Shown here one piece after another: positions 22,173 to 34,905 of a DNA stretch of 64,000 nucleotides. Position 1 is the stretch's first letter; each line of letters begins with the position of its first letter. The stretch is from contig JAQFVV010012395.1 of the NCBI GenBank assembly GCA_028023455.1, positions 9,185,257-9,249,256 on the forward strand, written 5' to 3'. Below the pieces are notes generated by a model. The model saw only the letters and a list, made by a program, of their open reading frames with translations. It ran no database searches and was not told the origin of the DNA. Made by a program: the position numbers and the translations under genes. Source of the stretch: Epiperipatus broadwayi (lineage: Eukaryota > Onychophora > Udeonychophora > Euonychophora > Peripatidae).

Positions 22173-23691
22173 AGGTACTTACAACTGCAGATCACTTTCA
22201 AGTGAAGGAAGATTGCAAGAATTAGAAGAATAACTGTCTTATATTAAATGGGACATTATTGGACTTTGTGAAGTTAGAAGAAAAGGAGAAGAAACAATTG
22301 ATTTAAAAAGTGGACATATACTCTATTATAAAGGCACACATATTGGAAATACAAGTGGAGTAGGATTCATTATAAATAAAAAGTGGAAGAACAATATTGT
22401 GGAGATTGATGGTGTATTGGACAGAGTGGCAAAATTAGTTATATAACTTAATAGCAGATACCAAATGCAGATAATTCAGGTTTATGCCCCAACAAGTCCT
22501 CATAGTGATGAAGTAGTAGAAGATTTTTATATGGATGTACAAAAGGCTTTTGATCAGAGTAAACAACATTTTAAAATTGTTATGGGAGACTTTAATGCTA
22601 GAATTGGTAGACAAATGAAAGATGAAATTGCTGTAGGTAATTTTGGTTATGATAATAGAAATGAGAGAGGACATAGACTTGTGGAGTTTGCAGAAAAAGA
22701 AAAACTTTATATTATGAATTCATTTTTTGAGAAAAATGTTAAAAGGAAATGGACATGGAAGCATCCAAATGAAGGTATAGCAGAATTGGATTATATTTTG
22801 ACTAACAGAAAATACATATTTCAAGATTGTAATGTTCTTAATAAATTTAACACAGGAAGTGATCATCGATTAGTAAGGTGTAAGTTACGTGTTAATGTAA
22901 AACTAGAGAGACAAAAATTATTAAGAAAAACAATATTTACAGTTGATATTCCTAATCTTCAGAAACATTCTAATGAATTTAAATTAGAAATTACAAATAG
23001 GTTTCAAGTGTTAGGAGATTTTGAACATGATTTAGATTTGAATGAAATTAATATGAAAATAACTGATACACTTTTAAAAACTGCAACAAACATAGCTGGT
23101 AGAAAAAAGCAGCAATTGACAAATAAAATTTCTACTGAGAGTAGAGAATTTATGAAGAAAAGAAGGAATATGAAGATATACAAAAATGATGTATTAAAAA
23201 GAATTGAATATCTCGAATTTTGTAAAATGGTACGGAAAAGAATTGAAAATGATATAAGAAAGTATAATTGTGAAATTGCAAGGAAAGCTGTAGAAGAAAA
23301 TAAAAGTCTCAAAAATGTTAAACAACATTTTGGTATTGGTAGGAAATTTATATCCGCAATAAGAAAAAAAGATGGAATTATTACTAAAAAGAGAGATGAC
23401 ATGAAATTGGTAGAAGATTTTTATCAAGAATTATATAGTAATAAAGAACAAGTACCTCCTATATCTATTACATCTTCCGAATTGCCCAGAATTTTAAATG
23501 AAGAAGTGAGACATGCAATTAAGTGTATGAAGAAAGGAAAGGCTCCAGGAAATGATGGAATTATAATTGATATATTAAAAGAAGCAGGTGAAGAAATAGA
23601 AACAATTTTAGCAAAGTTATATACCAAAAGCCTAAATGATAAAGATGTACCGGAAGATTGGAAGAATGCAAGTAATAATATTAATATTTAA
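22173..23691 (+). pseudogene. RTE-like APE endonuclease and RT N-terminus
   Basis: The frame begins LGTYNCRSLSSEGRLQELEE, then a TAA, then IKWDIIGLCEVRRKGEETID with the catalytic-type E, SGVGFIINKKW, a second TAA, and from the ATG at 22465 a 408-codon open run. That run contains IIQVYAPTS, VMGDFNARIG (about 22600), ELDYILTN and SDHRLVRCKL (about 22860), the last APE motifs. After a lysine-rich linker comes the RT entry motif IKCMKKGKAPGNDGI (about 23520-23565). The frame ends at 23691, where a one-base shift moves the RT to another frame. The enzyme nicks target DNA for target-primed reverse transcription. Confidence 0.88.
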
Positions 23692-24820
23692 AAAAGGTGA
23701 TAAAGAAGATATTAGAAATTACAGACCTATTAGCCTTTTATCAGTTTTATATAAAATTTTTACCAAGATAATTACAACTCGTCTACAGAGAACTTTGGAT
23801 TTCCACCAACCAAGAGATCAAGCTGGATTTAAAAGTGGTTTTAGTACAATAGATCATATCCAGGTATTGAGAGAAGTCATAGAAAGGACAAATGAATATG
23901 AGTTGTCATTATGTTTTGGATTTGTAGATTATGAAAAGGCATTCGATTCTATACACATTTCTTCAGTGATTAAAGCATTGGATCATCAAGGTATAGATCC
24001 AGGATATTGTCATATTTTAAAGAATATTTATAAAAATGCAACAGCAACAATTAGATTACATAATGATACTGGAAAAATCAACATTGAGAAAGGTGTAAGA
24101 CAAGGTGACTCCATATCTCCAAAACTTTTTACAGCAGTGCTGCAAGAAGTATTTTGTGGATTAAAATGGGAAACTAAAGGAGTGAAAGTAAATGGAGAGT
24201 ATTTAAGTCATTTATATTTCACAGATGATGTAGTTGTTATTGCAAATAATGCTTCAGAGCTGCAGGAAATGTTGCAGGAGTTAGCAGATGAAAGTAGAAA
24301 AGTAGGACTAAAGATAAATGTTAAAAAGACTAAAGTAATGTTTAATCGATTTGCTCAAAATATGAAAATAAAGATTGATTATGAAGAATTAGAAGAAGTT
24401 AACAGTTACAAATACCTTGGTCAGTTTATTAGTACAGATGGAATCATAATGGAGGAAATTAATCATAGAATTAAACTTGGTTGGAGTGTTTTTCATAGAA
24501 ATAACTTGATACTAAAGGGAAATATGCCTATGTGTTTGAAAAGGATGGTTTTTAACAAATGTGTTTTACCAGTTCTTACTTATGGATCTGAGACTTGGAC
24601 ACTTAATAGAAGAGCAATACAGAGAATTCAGACCACTCAAAGGAATATGGAGAGATATATGTTGGGAGTAACAAGAAGAGATCGAAAATGCAATGTATGG
24701 GTAAGACAACAAACAGGTGTTACTGACCTTATTGAAAAAATTATAAGATTGAAATGGAGTTGGGCTAGACATATTGCTAGAAGAGATGATAATAGATGGA
24801 CAATTGAAATTTTAAACTAG
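23636..24820 (+). pseudogene. RTE-like reverse transcriptase
   Basis: The frame carries all RT palm motifs: YRPISLLSVLYKIFTKII, DQAGFKSGFSTIDHIQVL, FVDYEKAFDSI (motif A), GVRQGDSISPKLFTAVLQEV (motif B), and YFTDDVVVIANN at about 24225-24260 (motif C, FTDD in place of the usual FADD; both Asp kept). Then VNSYKYLGQFISTDG, YGSETWTLNRRAIQRIQTTQ and RQQTGVTDLIEKIIRLKW follow, all typical of this clade. A TAG at 24818-24820 ends the frame, but the same frame continues to about 24980 with KRPHVRWMDEI and RRRWIKLGE, so the stop is a late mutation. The true RT start is upstream in the preceding frame. Confidence 0.92.
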
Positions 24821-24998
24821 ATTCCAAGAGATTGTAAAAGACCCAGAAAGAGACCACATGTGAGATGGATGGATGAAATAAGAAAATGCGCAGGGGTGTT
24901 GTGGAGAAGAGAAGTTAAAGATCGGAGAAGATGGATTAAACTTGGAGAGACCTTCATCCTGCAGTGGATTGATAATAGTTGATGATGATGATGATGAT

Positions 24999-25790
24999 AT
25001 ATGCCTTGGGGAAAATAAAGCATTCATTTTACTATTGTTAAAATAATTTTTCATTAAATATTTTGTCATAGTTTCAAATATAATCTTTCAATTGCCTTTT
25101 GTTTATTTTCACGACCGCAATGGCGTGAAAATAGTTTATATCATATGTATAATGAATTTCAGAACGCTTCCTGAAGTAATATGTTAATCACAATGTTTCA
25201 GAACCGTAAATCAAAGTGTTAATGGCAGTATTATGTAATTCTTTCTAATATTCGATTGGCATCTTAATATTAGACCCACCAAAGATGTGTGCTTATTTAT
25301 AATGTATCATTTAGCTAATAAAGAGCATATGAGAAATAATAGCATGAATGACACTATGTAACCTTCTATCGCTTGGTAGATCGCTTGCTCATTCACGCAC
25401 ACACTAATGTATATAAGTAATTTATAAATGTATAATAATTTGTCAGTATAATACACTATATTTTATTGTCTAACTTATTTGAGTAGTTCGAATTCCTTTT
25501 CCTCCACTTCCACATATTACAGCCATGCTTATGTATATTTTAATATAGTCATAGTTAATAGATGTCTCATTGTTTTGCTCAGCTTTGCTAGTCGGCCAGA
25601 TTAAGGTTAATTTTCATGTGCCATCACTAATATGTTATTTATTAGGTGTTAGATCTGGGACTTAGAGAGTGGGTTTGAATACAGGCTGGTCCCTGATCTA
25701 AATCTCGGGCTTGACTGGATTTGAAGTACATTTTGTGAGTTCCAGCTCATGTTAGATGGATAAACATGTTTTGACCAGCACTATATATAT
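24999..25790. other. Intergenic, no gene recognised
   Basis: AT-rich sequence between the RTE 3' end and element 2. The last bases are CTATATATAT, which supply the ATAT flank of element 2. Confidence 0.6.
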
Positions 25791-28700
25791 TGTAGCCTTT
25801 GGTTTATTTCATCTATAAACCAATTGTAAGAAAATGAAATTAATTATAGGCAATTTTTTTATTTTTAAATGTAAGAAAAGTTAAAAAGTTTTATTTGATA
25901 AATCAATAGCTCAAAAGTAACATCTATAGAGATACAGTTTGTGTTTGTATAAAATATAGCTAGCATTATTCAATGCAGGAGGGATGATTGAATTTTTTTT
26001 TGTATGCTGCTATAATAATTTATGAATATGATAATTGAGAAATAAATATTTATATGGCTAAGATAAAGTCTTTATGAAGGTTAATATTTATTACTAAAAA
26101 GTTGGTGAGAATTAGAATTGAATTGATTATCAGTGGCTTTAGTTTAACAGTTTCTTTTCAGGAGAATAGGCTTAAGATTATAAGAAATTATAAGTGATAT
26201 TATGCTTGTAATTATAAGAAATTATAATGGATATTTTATGTTCATGGGATCTGAATAAGCAGTTTTCTATTGTATGTTCTGCATATGTGTGTGTGTGTGT
26301 GATACAGATATATGGGTTTGATTTTTTTCTTTCCTTTATAAAAATTGACATAATTTTCTATATTATATCATGATAAGTGTGGAAAAGGAAAAGGGAAAAA
26401 TAAATGAATCTGTTCTAATTTATTATTTCTAGCTCAAAAATGTAAATCTATATAAGAAATTATTTAAGTAAAAAGAATGTAACATTTGTTTTACCAAAAG
26501 GTGTCAGTAAGCTTATCTTTTGATTAAAATTTCTTTTGATTGCTTTTCCACAAATTAACTGATAATGTGTTAACCAAAAGATATGGTTTAAGATAAGAAA
26601 AGTTGTCAAAATTGACAAGAAATAAATAGTTCAATTGTTTATTCTGAGATGGAATCTTGGTTAAGATTTGAGAGACACGACCTGTAGGGGGAAGGGTTGA
26701 CAAATGTTTTTTCTCCCTTCTCCTTGTGAATATAAAAAGGGCTGGGGAAAATGAGAAAAGGGGACTTTTACTAATTCAGAACCAACTGGCTAACTCAATT
26801 AATATACCTCTGAAAGTTTCTCTGAGATTTTTTTTTAACTTTCTTTCTCAGAGTTTAATAACGTGTTTAAGTTTACAGTATAACCAAAATATGAATTTCT
26901 AATTCATATATAAGTGGTGCACACTTTTTCTTCCTCAAGTCAATTATGAAGAAATCAACTTTTAATAAGATATGCTATGCTGAATGCCACAACCTGTCTA
27001 TTTAGCTTATTACAATTTTATGTAAGGAGAGAAACTATCAAACTTTTGTATGATATTGAAAGACCAATTCATATTGCAATAATTATTTGGCTAGTTAAAA
27101 TTTGTTTGAAGAAACTGCAGCAAACCTCTGTATGATGTTTAAGAGCTAATTCATGTTTGATAATTCGAATCTACTTGTTGTTTATATTTTGAGCCTTAAA
27201 ATGGAAAAGAAGAAAGGGGAAACAAATGAATTCAAATCCAGGAAGAAACTCATCAAAGTGGAAGGTAGTCAACAGAACTCTTTTTAAAATTTATTAATTA
27301 ACCTGTAGCTACATTTTGATTTAAAATAACTGTCTATGTTTTTATTTATTTTGATTCAAATAACTGTCTGTGCATTTTTATCTACATTTGAGTAAAAATA
27401 ACTGTCTATGCTTTGCATCTATATAGCTATATCCAAATAAAATGAACTGAATACAGTAATTAATTGATGGACAATCGAAAAGAAAAGACATTGGAAAGAG
27501 ACTATCATAATGTTTGATATTTATTCTTTATTTCATTTTGTTTATACAATATGTCATTTATTCTTTATTTCATTTTGTTTATATAATATGTCATTTATTA
27601 TTTATTTCATTTTGTTTATATATATATATATATATATTGCATGTTTAACCACTAGATTATATTAATTTAATTTTATTTATTTATGTTTTTAAAATGTTTA
27701 AAGGAAAGAAGGGAAAATGATTTTGATCCCATTGAAGTATAAATGCTTACATAAATTTAAAAAAAAGAAAAGAGAAAAAAGATACAAAATATTTTGTTTA
27801 TTCCTAACCAAATTTTTTACTTGTGCTTAATATTAGATGTGAAGAGTAATGAGATGGTTGTGTGAAAAACCATAATTATGCTATAAGTGTTGATGATCTG
27901 TTATTAATATAAATATTAGGTTATGTTGTTGGCTTGACTGTTTAAAATTGAAATAATTCATATATGATTTGATTCGGGATCTGGTTAGTCTTTGTCATTT
28001 ATTTAGACTGTCATCGATATATGTGTGGGCATATATAAAGCTATAAATGCTTGTCATTACTGAGGGGAAGTTATCCTACCACCTCATAGATGGAAAATGG
28101 CTGTCTCATGATTTATTTACAATGGCTGTAGAAGATGACTGAGTTTCACTCCATTTATTTTGTTAAGATAGGGAATTATTAATAGAATTATTGTTCAAGT
28201 TGTAGAAAATGTTGTGCATGTCTATATTTAATAAGTGTATAGACAAGAGTTCTTAACATGATTCTAGGTCTTAGAGGAGATCTCTCTTGCTCACTATAAC
28301 AAATATTTGAAGTTTGTTGTTCTTTTTTTTAATTTCCCTTACCAAGATGCTGATGTGTGCGCATATAAAATACTGCACAGTGGTGGGTAGTATGAAGAGT
28401 TGTTTTTCTTATGTAAGATGGAATAAAAGTTGCCCTGACAGGATAATAATTCAGTCATATGAATATGTGTTGATGGAGAATGACTAGATCTTAATTTAGA
28501 AGCTAACCGATCTGTGGTCGATTTTGTGAAGGATGGTTAATTGAGAGTCGTCAAGCTAGGGCAGCATGCTGACCTATCAAGATATATATGGTTGAAAAAG
28601 GTAAAGATCTGACAGACATGAATGTAAAATTGTGGGTTTTTGAATTTAAACCCATCTGCAAGATCAGTAAGGGATTTTTCATGGCATATCATCCTTCTTC

Positions 28701-30564
28701 ATAAGAAATGTAAAAGTTATTGCTTGTTGAAATGATTTAGAAATTGATGACTATTTATCATTGCAGGTTAGAATAATTGAAATGAATAAATTATTTTGGA
28801 ATAGTCCAATGGATAATGTTTACCATAAAAATGGGGGAGTAGGAATTTATAGGTTTTCTTAAAGCTAAATACGGAATTCTGATTCCGTGCATTAAGCATT
28901 TGTTATTTTTTTAATTTTGATAAATAAATGGGTCAAAAGAATGAATAAGTCATTCAGAAAATTAATTTCAATATGTATTGGTATTATAAATATTAGTCTT
29001 TGTTAGATCTGAATCTTATATTTGAGTGTAACAATGTTATATTTAAGTGGTTTTATTTTTATTGTCATCATTATTGTTAATGTAATAAAAATTTATTATT
29101 GTTATAAAATTACATTGCGTCTTGTGTTTTGATGTTTCAAATATCTCCAGAATCTACATCCAGCACCTATAGTTAAAGTAATATTAGTTCATATTTAAAT
29201 ATAATTACTCATTTTGTATTGATAATTTATTTCCATGATTGATTTACAGTATTGGTTTTTATATTGATTATTTCCATATTCGATTCATATAATTCATTTT
29301 TTTTTACATAATTCATTTTCACATAATTTATTTTCATAGTTAATTTCCATAATCTAATTTTATGAATTATTTCGGTATTTTACTTTCATAAGTATATTTT
29401 GATCGATTTATATGATTAATGTCCCTGTTTTACTTCCATAGTTTACTTTGGCACTATATGATAGATTTAAAATTATTAATTAAAATTTGGTCAATAGATT
29501 AGATATAATAGAATAAAAGGATAGGGAATAGTAAGTTAAGTTTAATAAATTTAATCTTTTGGTTCATTGTAATGTTGTGAATATTGGGAGCAGACATAAA
29601 ATCCCTTTCCTTCTATCAGTGTTGAGAGTGATTCCCACTAGTAAACTCATATTAAAATTCAACTTGGCACATTTGGGATCATATCCATTACAATGTAATC
29701 ACTTATAAGTGCACCTCTTGACAGATCTAGACTTTCAGAAAGAGCAGTTCAATTATTAGTCTAAGAGCTAGTTTGGAAGTCAAGTAGCATATTATAATAA
29801 AATTATTATACTGTTATTAAAATAGCAATCATGAATTGATAGTTGATCGGGTGATATATGTGTGTTTAGTGAAATAAGATTAGGGATTTTCAGATTAGAG
29901 AACATAACACAGACATTCCGTGTTATATAATTGTAGCTAATAAAAGTGATAGATGCTGAGAACAAAAAATAAAGTAATGAAATTAAATGGGGAGGATTTT
30001 TTTATGATAATTTTTATCTTGTCTTATATTAAATAATAATTTTATATTATGAGCGTAAATTATGAGTTCTCTGCATCAATTACTGATTTATTTCCAGTCA
30101 TATATAAATGAGAAATATATATTTTCTGTAGTTACCACTCGAGATCAGATATTTATAATAGAGTTGTGGAAGAAAGTCATTAAATTTTTATGAATTTAAT
30201 AATATATTTATCATGAAATATTTGCATGACTAATGCTAGGTTTGAAATTAAGACCAGATAGATTGAATGGTTTTATCAATATTATTTTTTTTAAGAGACG
30301 ATTTAGTTACTTTCTCCATTATCCTCTATAGTCCTAAACATGGCTAATGATGATGATCACTGGTGGGTATTATGATTTATTGTTGCAATTTGGCGCCCAG
30401 TTATACGTGATCTTATTGTTAGTATTAATAGATAAACACACTCACCATCCCTTGTTTGATCTTAAAAGTTAATATTCAATTCAATTGACTAGCTACTTGA
30501 AATAAATGAGAGTTTGTTGAGGTTAAATAAGTTCAAGATTGCACTGAGGAAAGTTGAGGTCACA
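25791..30564 (+). repeat. 5' LTR of element 2
   Basis: 4774 bp. It contains three copies of a 37-bp unit (27520-27620), a degenerate ~45-bp triplication around AATAACTGTCTATG (27325-27420), a short (GT)n at 26286-26299, and TTTGGCGCCCAG at 30388-30400, which resembles a tRNA-Lys primer-binding site yet lies inside the LTR. Confidence 0.92.
27520..27620 (+). repeat. 37-bp tandem repeat in 5' LTR of element 2 (3 copies)
   Basis: Unit begins TTATTCTTTATTTCATTTTG and includes ATAATATGTCA. The 3' LTR has only two copies (38406-38467), so copy number changed after insertion. Confidence 0.85.
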
Positions 30565-30578
30565 TAAAGTGGAAAGAT

Positions 30579-30598
30579 TGGTGCTGCAACAAGGCCTG
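30579..30598 (+). promoter_or_regulatory. Possible primer-binding site of element 2
   Basis: Fourteen bases after the LTR end the sequence TGGTGCTGCAACAAGGCCTG starts with TGG and could pair with a tRNA 3' end. It is only weakly like the sites in elements 1 and 3, so the tRNA is not assigned. Confidence 0.35.
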
Positions 30599-31157
30599 AT
30601 GATGGTCTGTGGATGAGGATGTTATAAAGAGTAAAAGAAAATTAGTTTAAATTTATAGGTTTCTAAAAATATATCTTAATTTTTAGTGCTGCAAGATAAT
30701 CTATAGATAGAAGTAAAACTATAAAGATTTATGAGTGTAATTGAGACATTATATATATTGCAAACCTAAGTGTGTGCATGGATGATGGATATTAAAACAT
30801 CATCATCAATCTGTTTGCTATAGGATTAAAACTATGAAAAAAATGAAACGTTTATTTGTGAATCGATCTACGAGATTTGGAAATCAATCAACAAGACATA
30901 AATTTAGCATCAATTATTAAAAGGTGTATGGAGTTTTGGATATTGAAATATTATAAAACACTTGTAGAATTTAAAGGTCAGAATTTGCAGTGAATAGATA
31001 GATGGGGTAGATTTGTTGGATCATTTGACAGAGCTTATTGGGGGTGAATTTTGGCTCAGGTTGATGGAGGAGAGAGGAGATGTGCACCAGTTTATTGAAA
31101 TCTATATAATTAAATATATACTTAAGTTAATCAGAAAATTCAGAGATAGGTAAAAAA

Positions 31158-33168
31158 ATGGAGTGTGTAGAAAAAGAAATAGAGATTGAGGAAGTCCCAG
31201 AATTAGCAGAATTGGTTCCCATGAGTAAAGAGATAGAGGAAACTAAAATGACAAGTGTAGATAGCCAAACACTTCTCTTGATGATACAAGAGATGATGAA
31301 AAAAATTCTGATGCTCAAGAAGAGATAATGAAGAAATTGGATGTTCAAAAAGAAAGCTTAGATGCTCAAAAAGAAGAGTTAAGTGAAAAATTAGATGTGC
31401 AAAAGGTGAACACTGATGTCCTGAGGGAAGAATTAAATGAGAGAATAGACAATCAAAATGCCAGATTAGTTACCCAGAATAGTAGGCTAGATACACAGAA
31501 TGAGTGCTTGGGCATGTATCAATCTAGCTTAAAAGAAGAATGAAAGAAAATAGATGTATTAAAAAGCAAAATAGACGCTCAAAAACCTTGGATAGATGGT
31601 CAGTTAAAGGCATTTGTGAAAATTGTAATTTAAAAAGTGTTCAATTGGAGGAAAAAATAGACACCGTAGAAAGTAAGTGAAGGAGGCTATTGAAATGAAT
31701 CAAAAAGATGCTCAAGAGTCAATAGAAAATTTAAATTTAGTAGTAAAAGAGCAAATAAAGGATCTGAAAGAAAATTTAGAAGCAAAAATATTTCAGGCTA
31801 AGGAATTATTGCAAGATAAGTATAAAGAAGAAATGGACAAAAGGTTGGTTCATAGAAGACAAGAAATCACTGAACAGTTAAGTAGTCAGCTTGCTTCAAT
31901 CGATATAGATTGGAAGGAGGGAAAAGGAACTTCAAAAAATCATTTAGAAAAGCTCGAAAGTAAAATAGGAGAAGCCAAAGAGCAAGTAAAGGGAATTCAT
32001 AGACAATTGCAAAATATAGAGGTTCAATCGAATTGCTTGGTAGATCAATTTAAATATGAGATGAATAGTAAATTTTAAAAATCAGAGAAGGATCATCAAA
32101 CTCTGAAAATTGGGATAGAAAAAGGCCTTGAACAAGTTCAAAGAGAATTATATATGCTCGGCCAAAAGGTTAACAAATGGTCAAACAAAGAAGTAGGCAT
32201 TAGACATCAGATAAATAGCCAGTTAGAGAAAATGAAAGCTGAGTAACAAGAATATGTGCACGAAATGATCAGTAAATTAAAACGGGAAAATAATTTAATT
32301 AGGATCAACCAACAGATAGATGAATTACAATCATACAGAAACCTAGATATCAGCGAAGATAGAAAGAAATACTGTATCAAGAAATAGTGGATGATAGCAC
32401 CCCAATTAAACAGGTTGTGATTGTTCATTCCAGTAAAGCATGTGAGAAAAATTATGGGGACAGGGTTAGTAAAATTGATAAAGAGTGTTTTAGTGGAGAT
32501 AGTGTGGATAACAGTGTGATGGCTTTAAAGTTTCTCAAAATTAAAAGTTTTAGAGGGGAATACTTAAAAATTCCATCAGAGTACTTAATGAATCTGAAGG
32601 ACTTATTTGCATTATGCAGTCTCACAGAAAGTGAAAAAATTGCTATAGCCAGCAATCACCTGTATGCTAGTACTAAATATTGGTAGTCACTGTTTGAGCG
32701 ACCATATACCTATGGGAACTACAGACATATAATATTGTCATGCTTTTGGGGGGAGGATAGGCAGGACAATATTCGTTATAGAGTGTCACAGGAGAAGTAT
32801 AGTTTTCAAAAGGGCAGTTACACCCAATTCTTTTGGAGCCAAGCAGTAAAATTAAAAACCTTATCTGCTTTCCTCTGTCTGAGTCGCAAATTATCAGAAT
32901 AATAAGACACAATTTGCCTAGACATATTGAGCAGATTTTAATTGCTGCTAATCTTCAGACTATCGAGGAGATAGCTGAGATATTGGAATCACTTGAAATG
33001 AGTGAGAAAAATTTGGAGAGTAAACCCAGACCCAACAGGGAATACCAACCATCAGTGAGTAATATTAATTTATCCCTTAGGCAGCCTCCTCACTATAATT
33101 TTAAAAACCTCCAAGAACATATGCATAACCAAGTTAGTCCTTATAATAAGGGCGGAGTTCGATTCTAG
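31158..33168 (+). pseudogene. Gag-like coiled-coil plus capsid region of element 2
   Basis: An ATG at 31158 opens an acidic segment (MECVEKEIEIEEVPELAEL). After a shift in an A7 run near 31300 the protein becomes a long heptad-like repeat with LDVQKE/LDAQKE units, then a Lys/Glu/Gln coiled coil (31677-32078). From 32387 a capsid-like part follows: FRGEYLKIPSEYLMNLKDLF and SLTESEKIAIASNHL resemble the Gypsy capsid pattern before the LxGxAxxF motif. Another shifted frame (32833-33168) has LSESQIIRIIRHNLPRHIEQ, matching the helical end of Gypsy capsid. No CCHC knuckle is seen. Several stops and shifts make it non-functional. In active elements this protein would form the particle that packages the RNA. 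Confidence 0.75.
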
Positions 33169-33343
33169 AGACCCTTAAGTACAGTAAATTCAACTCATTT
33201 AAGTCAACCATCTACAAGCAGTGTAAAAACTGCACCAAAAACGAGTATAAAAGGTAAAACCAGTTCTGGTGCATTAAACTGAAATGGACCTCGATGAATA
33301 GTTCCTCACTTCAGGGCCTCCATATCAACAGAGGAACAAAGTA

Positions 33344-33967
33344 ATGTGGATTATAAATAGTATAGATTTAGGGGTTGATTATTTAAAACAACACCAAATA
33401 GTTGAGCCTCCTATTTTATATAACTGTCCACTCATTCAATTGTCTGTTGCTGGAATCATAATAAATGCATTGGTCAACTCAGGTAGCCAAGCTTCTATCT
33501 TGTCTGAGGAGACTTATTTAAAAATTGCTAATAAAAATGAGATTATTCCCACTCTGCCTATAAAAACAATTCAAGTTACTTTGGCAAATGGAAAGAAAAG
33601 TAAACTATATAATAAGCAGATTTATCTGACTTTAAAATTAAATGTGACTGAGTTTAAACATGTTTTTTTAATAATGCCAGGTTTGATCCATGAGGCCATC
33701 ATTGGTTCTGACTTCATGGATATGAACAATTGTTTTGTTGATTATAGAAATAAAATTTTTAAATGTGAGTCTGAAAGTTGTAATTTTGTAAGTAATATAG
33801 TTAGTCAGCAAGATCAATTAATGTGTATACAGGAAGTGACAATTGATATGAATATTAAATTAAAGTTAGATGGTTCATATGCAATTGGCAGTAAATATTA
33901 TGAATCACTCTATCAACTGCTATCCTTGTATAAAAAATTTTTTTTCCAAATATACCTGGCATATTAA
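33344..33967 (+). pseudogene. Retropepsin of element 2 with D-to-N active site
   Basis: The frame encodes PLIQLSVAGIIINALVNSGS, QASILSEETY, a flap-side IQVTLANGKK strand and IIGSDFMDMNNCFVDY (the ILGxDFL...D motif), as in Ty3/Gypsy aspartic proteases. The catalytic DSG reads NSG because codon 33476-33478 is AAC, not GAC, which should abolish activity. The frame stops near 33967 after an A6T8 run; a one-base shift restores FPNIPGILKGYVHRIYL, the link to RT. Confidence 0.88.
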
Positions 33968-33975
33968 AGGGATAT

Positions 33976-34905
33976 GTGCATAGAATTTATCTAAAATCAA
34001 ATGAGCCTTTCCAGCAGCACACATACTCCATTCCATATCAATATCAAGCTGAAGTCCAACAGAAAATTGATAATATGATCGAGTGGCAGATAATGAAGAA
34101 AAGCCCTTCTCCCTTTGTGAATCCGTTACTGATCATAAAGAAGAAAAATGGTACGATCCGAGTGTGCTTGGATGTGCGTATGCTTAACCAAGCTACTATT
34201 CCTGAACAAGATATTCCTTCTCCTGAACACAAGTTATTTATTAAATTTAAAGAGAAGAGCATATTTTCGACATTTGATTTGACTGCTAGCCATTGGAAGA
34301 TACCACTACATAAAGTTGATCAAAAATATATGGTATTCTGTTATCAGGGTCAATCCTATATCTTCCAGAGGATGCCCTTTGGTTTAGTAAACAGTGGTGC
34401 TAGCTTGATCAGATGTCTAAGCATGACCTTCTCTAAGCAATTGCAAGAGGTTCTAATCATGTACGTTGATGACATTGTAATTGCTTCAGAGAGCTGGGAA
34501 AAACATTTACAACATTTAAAACTATTTTTATACGAGTGTCATATAAATAATATTAAAATTAACCTCAACAAATGTACAATTGCTGTCAAAGAAATTACAT
34601 TTCTTGGCCATTTGATTAGTGAGGAGGGGATCAAACCTCATCTGGATAAAATTGAAGCTATTAACAATTTTCCACAGCCTAAGACACGTAAACAGTTAAA
34701 ATCATTCTTGGGACTGTGTAATTATTATCATAAATTTTATAGTAACCTAGCTTATGATACCATGTATTTATCTATTTTGCTTAAGAAATGTGAAAGATGG
34801 GAGTGGACCTCAGAACATACTATTGAGTTTAATAAAATTAAAAGTAGATTTTTAAAAACTGTTATTTTGGCTTATCCTAACTTTGAAAAAGAATTTTATT
34901 TATAG
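33976..34905 (+). pseudogene. Ty3/Gypsy reverse transcriptase of element 2
   Basis: All palm motifs are present: NPLLIIKKKNGTIRVCLDVR, FSTFDLTASHWKIPL (motif A), QRMPFGLVNSGASLIRCL (motif B, usually PFGLxNAPATF), MYVDDIVIAS with the YVDD aspartates intact at 34462-34473, and FLGHLISEEGIKPHLDKI plus LKSFLGLCNYYHKF. The frame ends at a TAG (34903-34905), immediately before TDSSG of RNase H in the same frame, so one nonsense change separates the two domains. It would make element DNA from RNA in an active copy. Confidence 0.93.

Larger units (their letters stand above)
22160..24998 (+). mobile_element. RTE/BovB-type LINE, nearly full coding length, inactivated
   Basis: Endonuclease and reverse transcriptase follow one another as in RTE-type LINEs (annotated in many animals as craniofacial development protein 2-like plus endonuclease-RT). 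The 3' end is a short GATGAT array at 24980-24998, typical of RTE elements, which end in short tandem repeats instead of poly(A). Two stops (about 22230 and 22444), one frameshift (about 23670) and one stop (24818-24820) disrupt the single expected ORF. Confidence 0.88.

Noticed and set aside
27520-27620. Direct repeats resembling a CRISPR-like array
   Set aside because: The 37-bp units are contiguous without spacers, lie in an LTR, and the sequence is animal.
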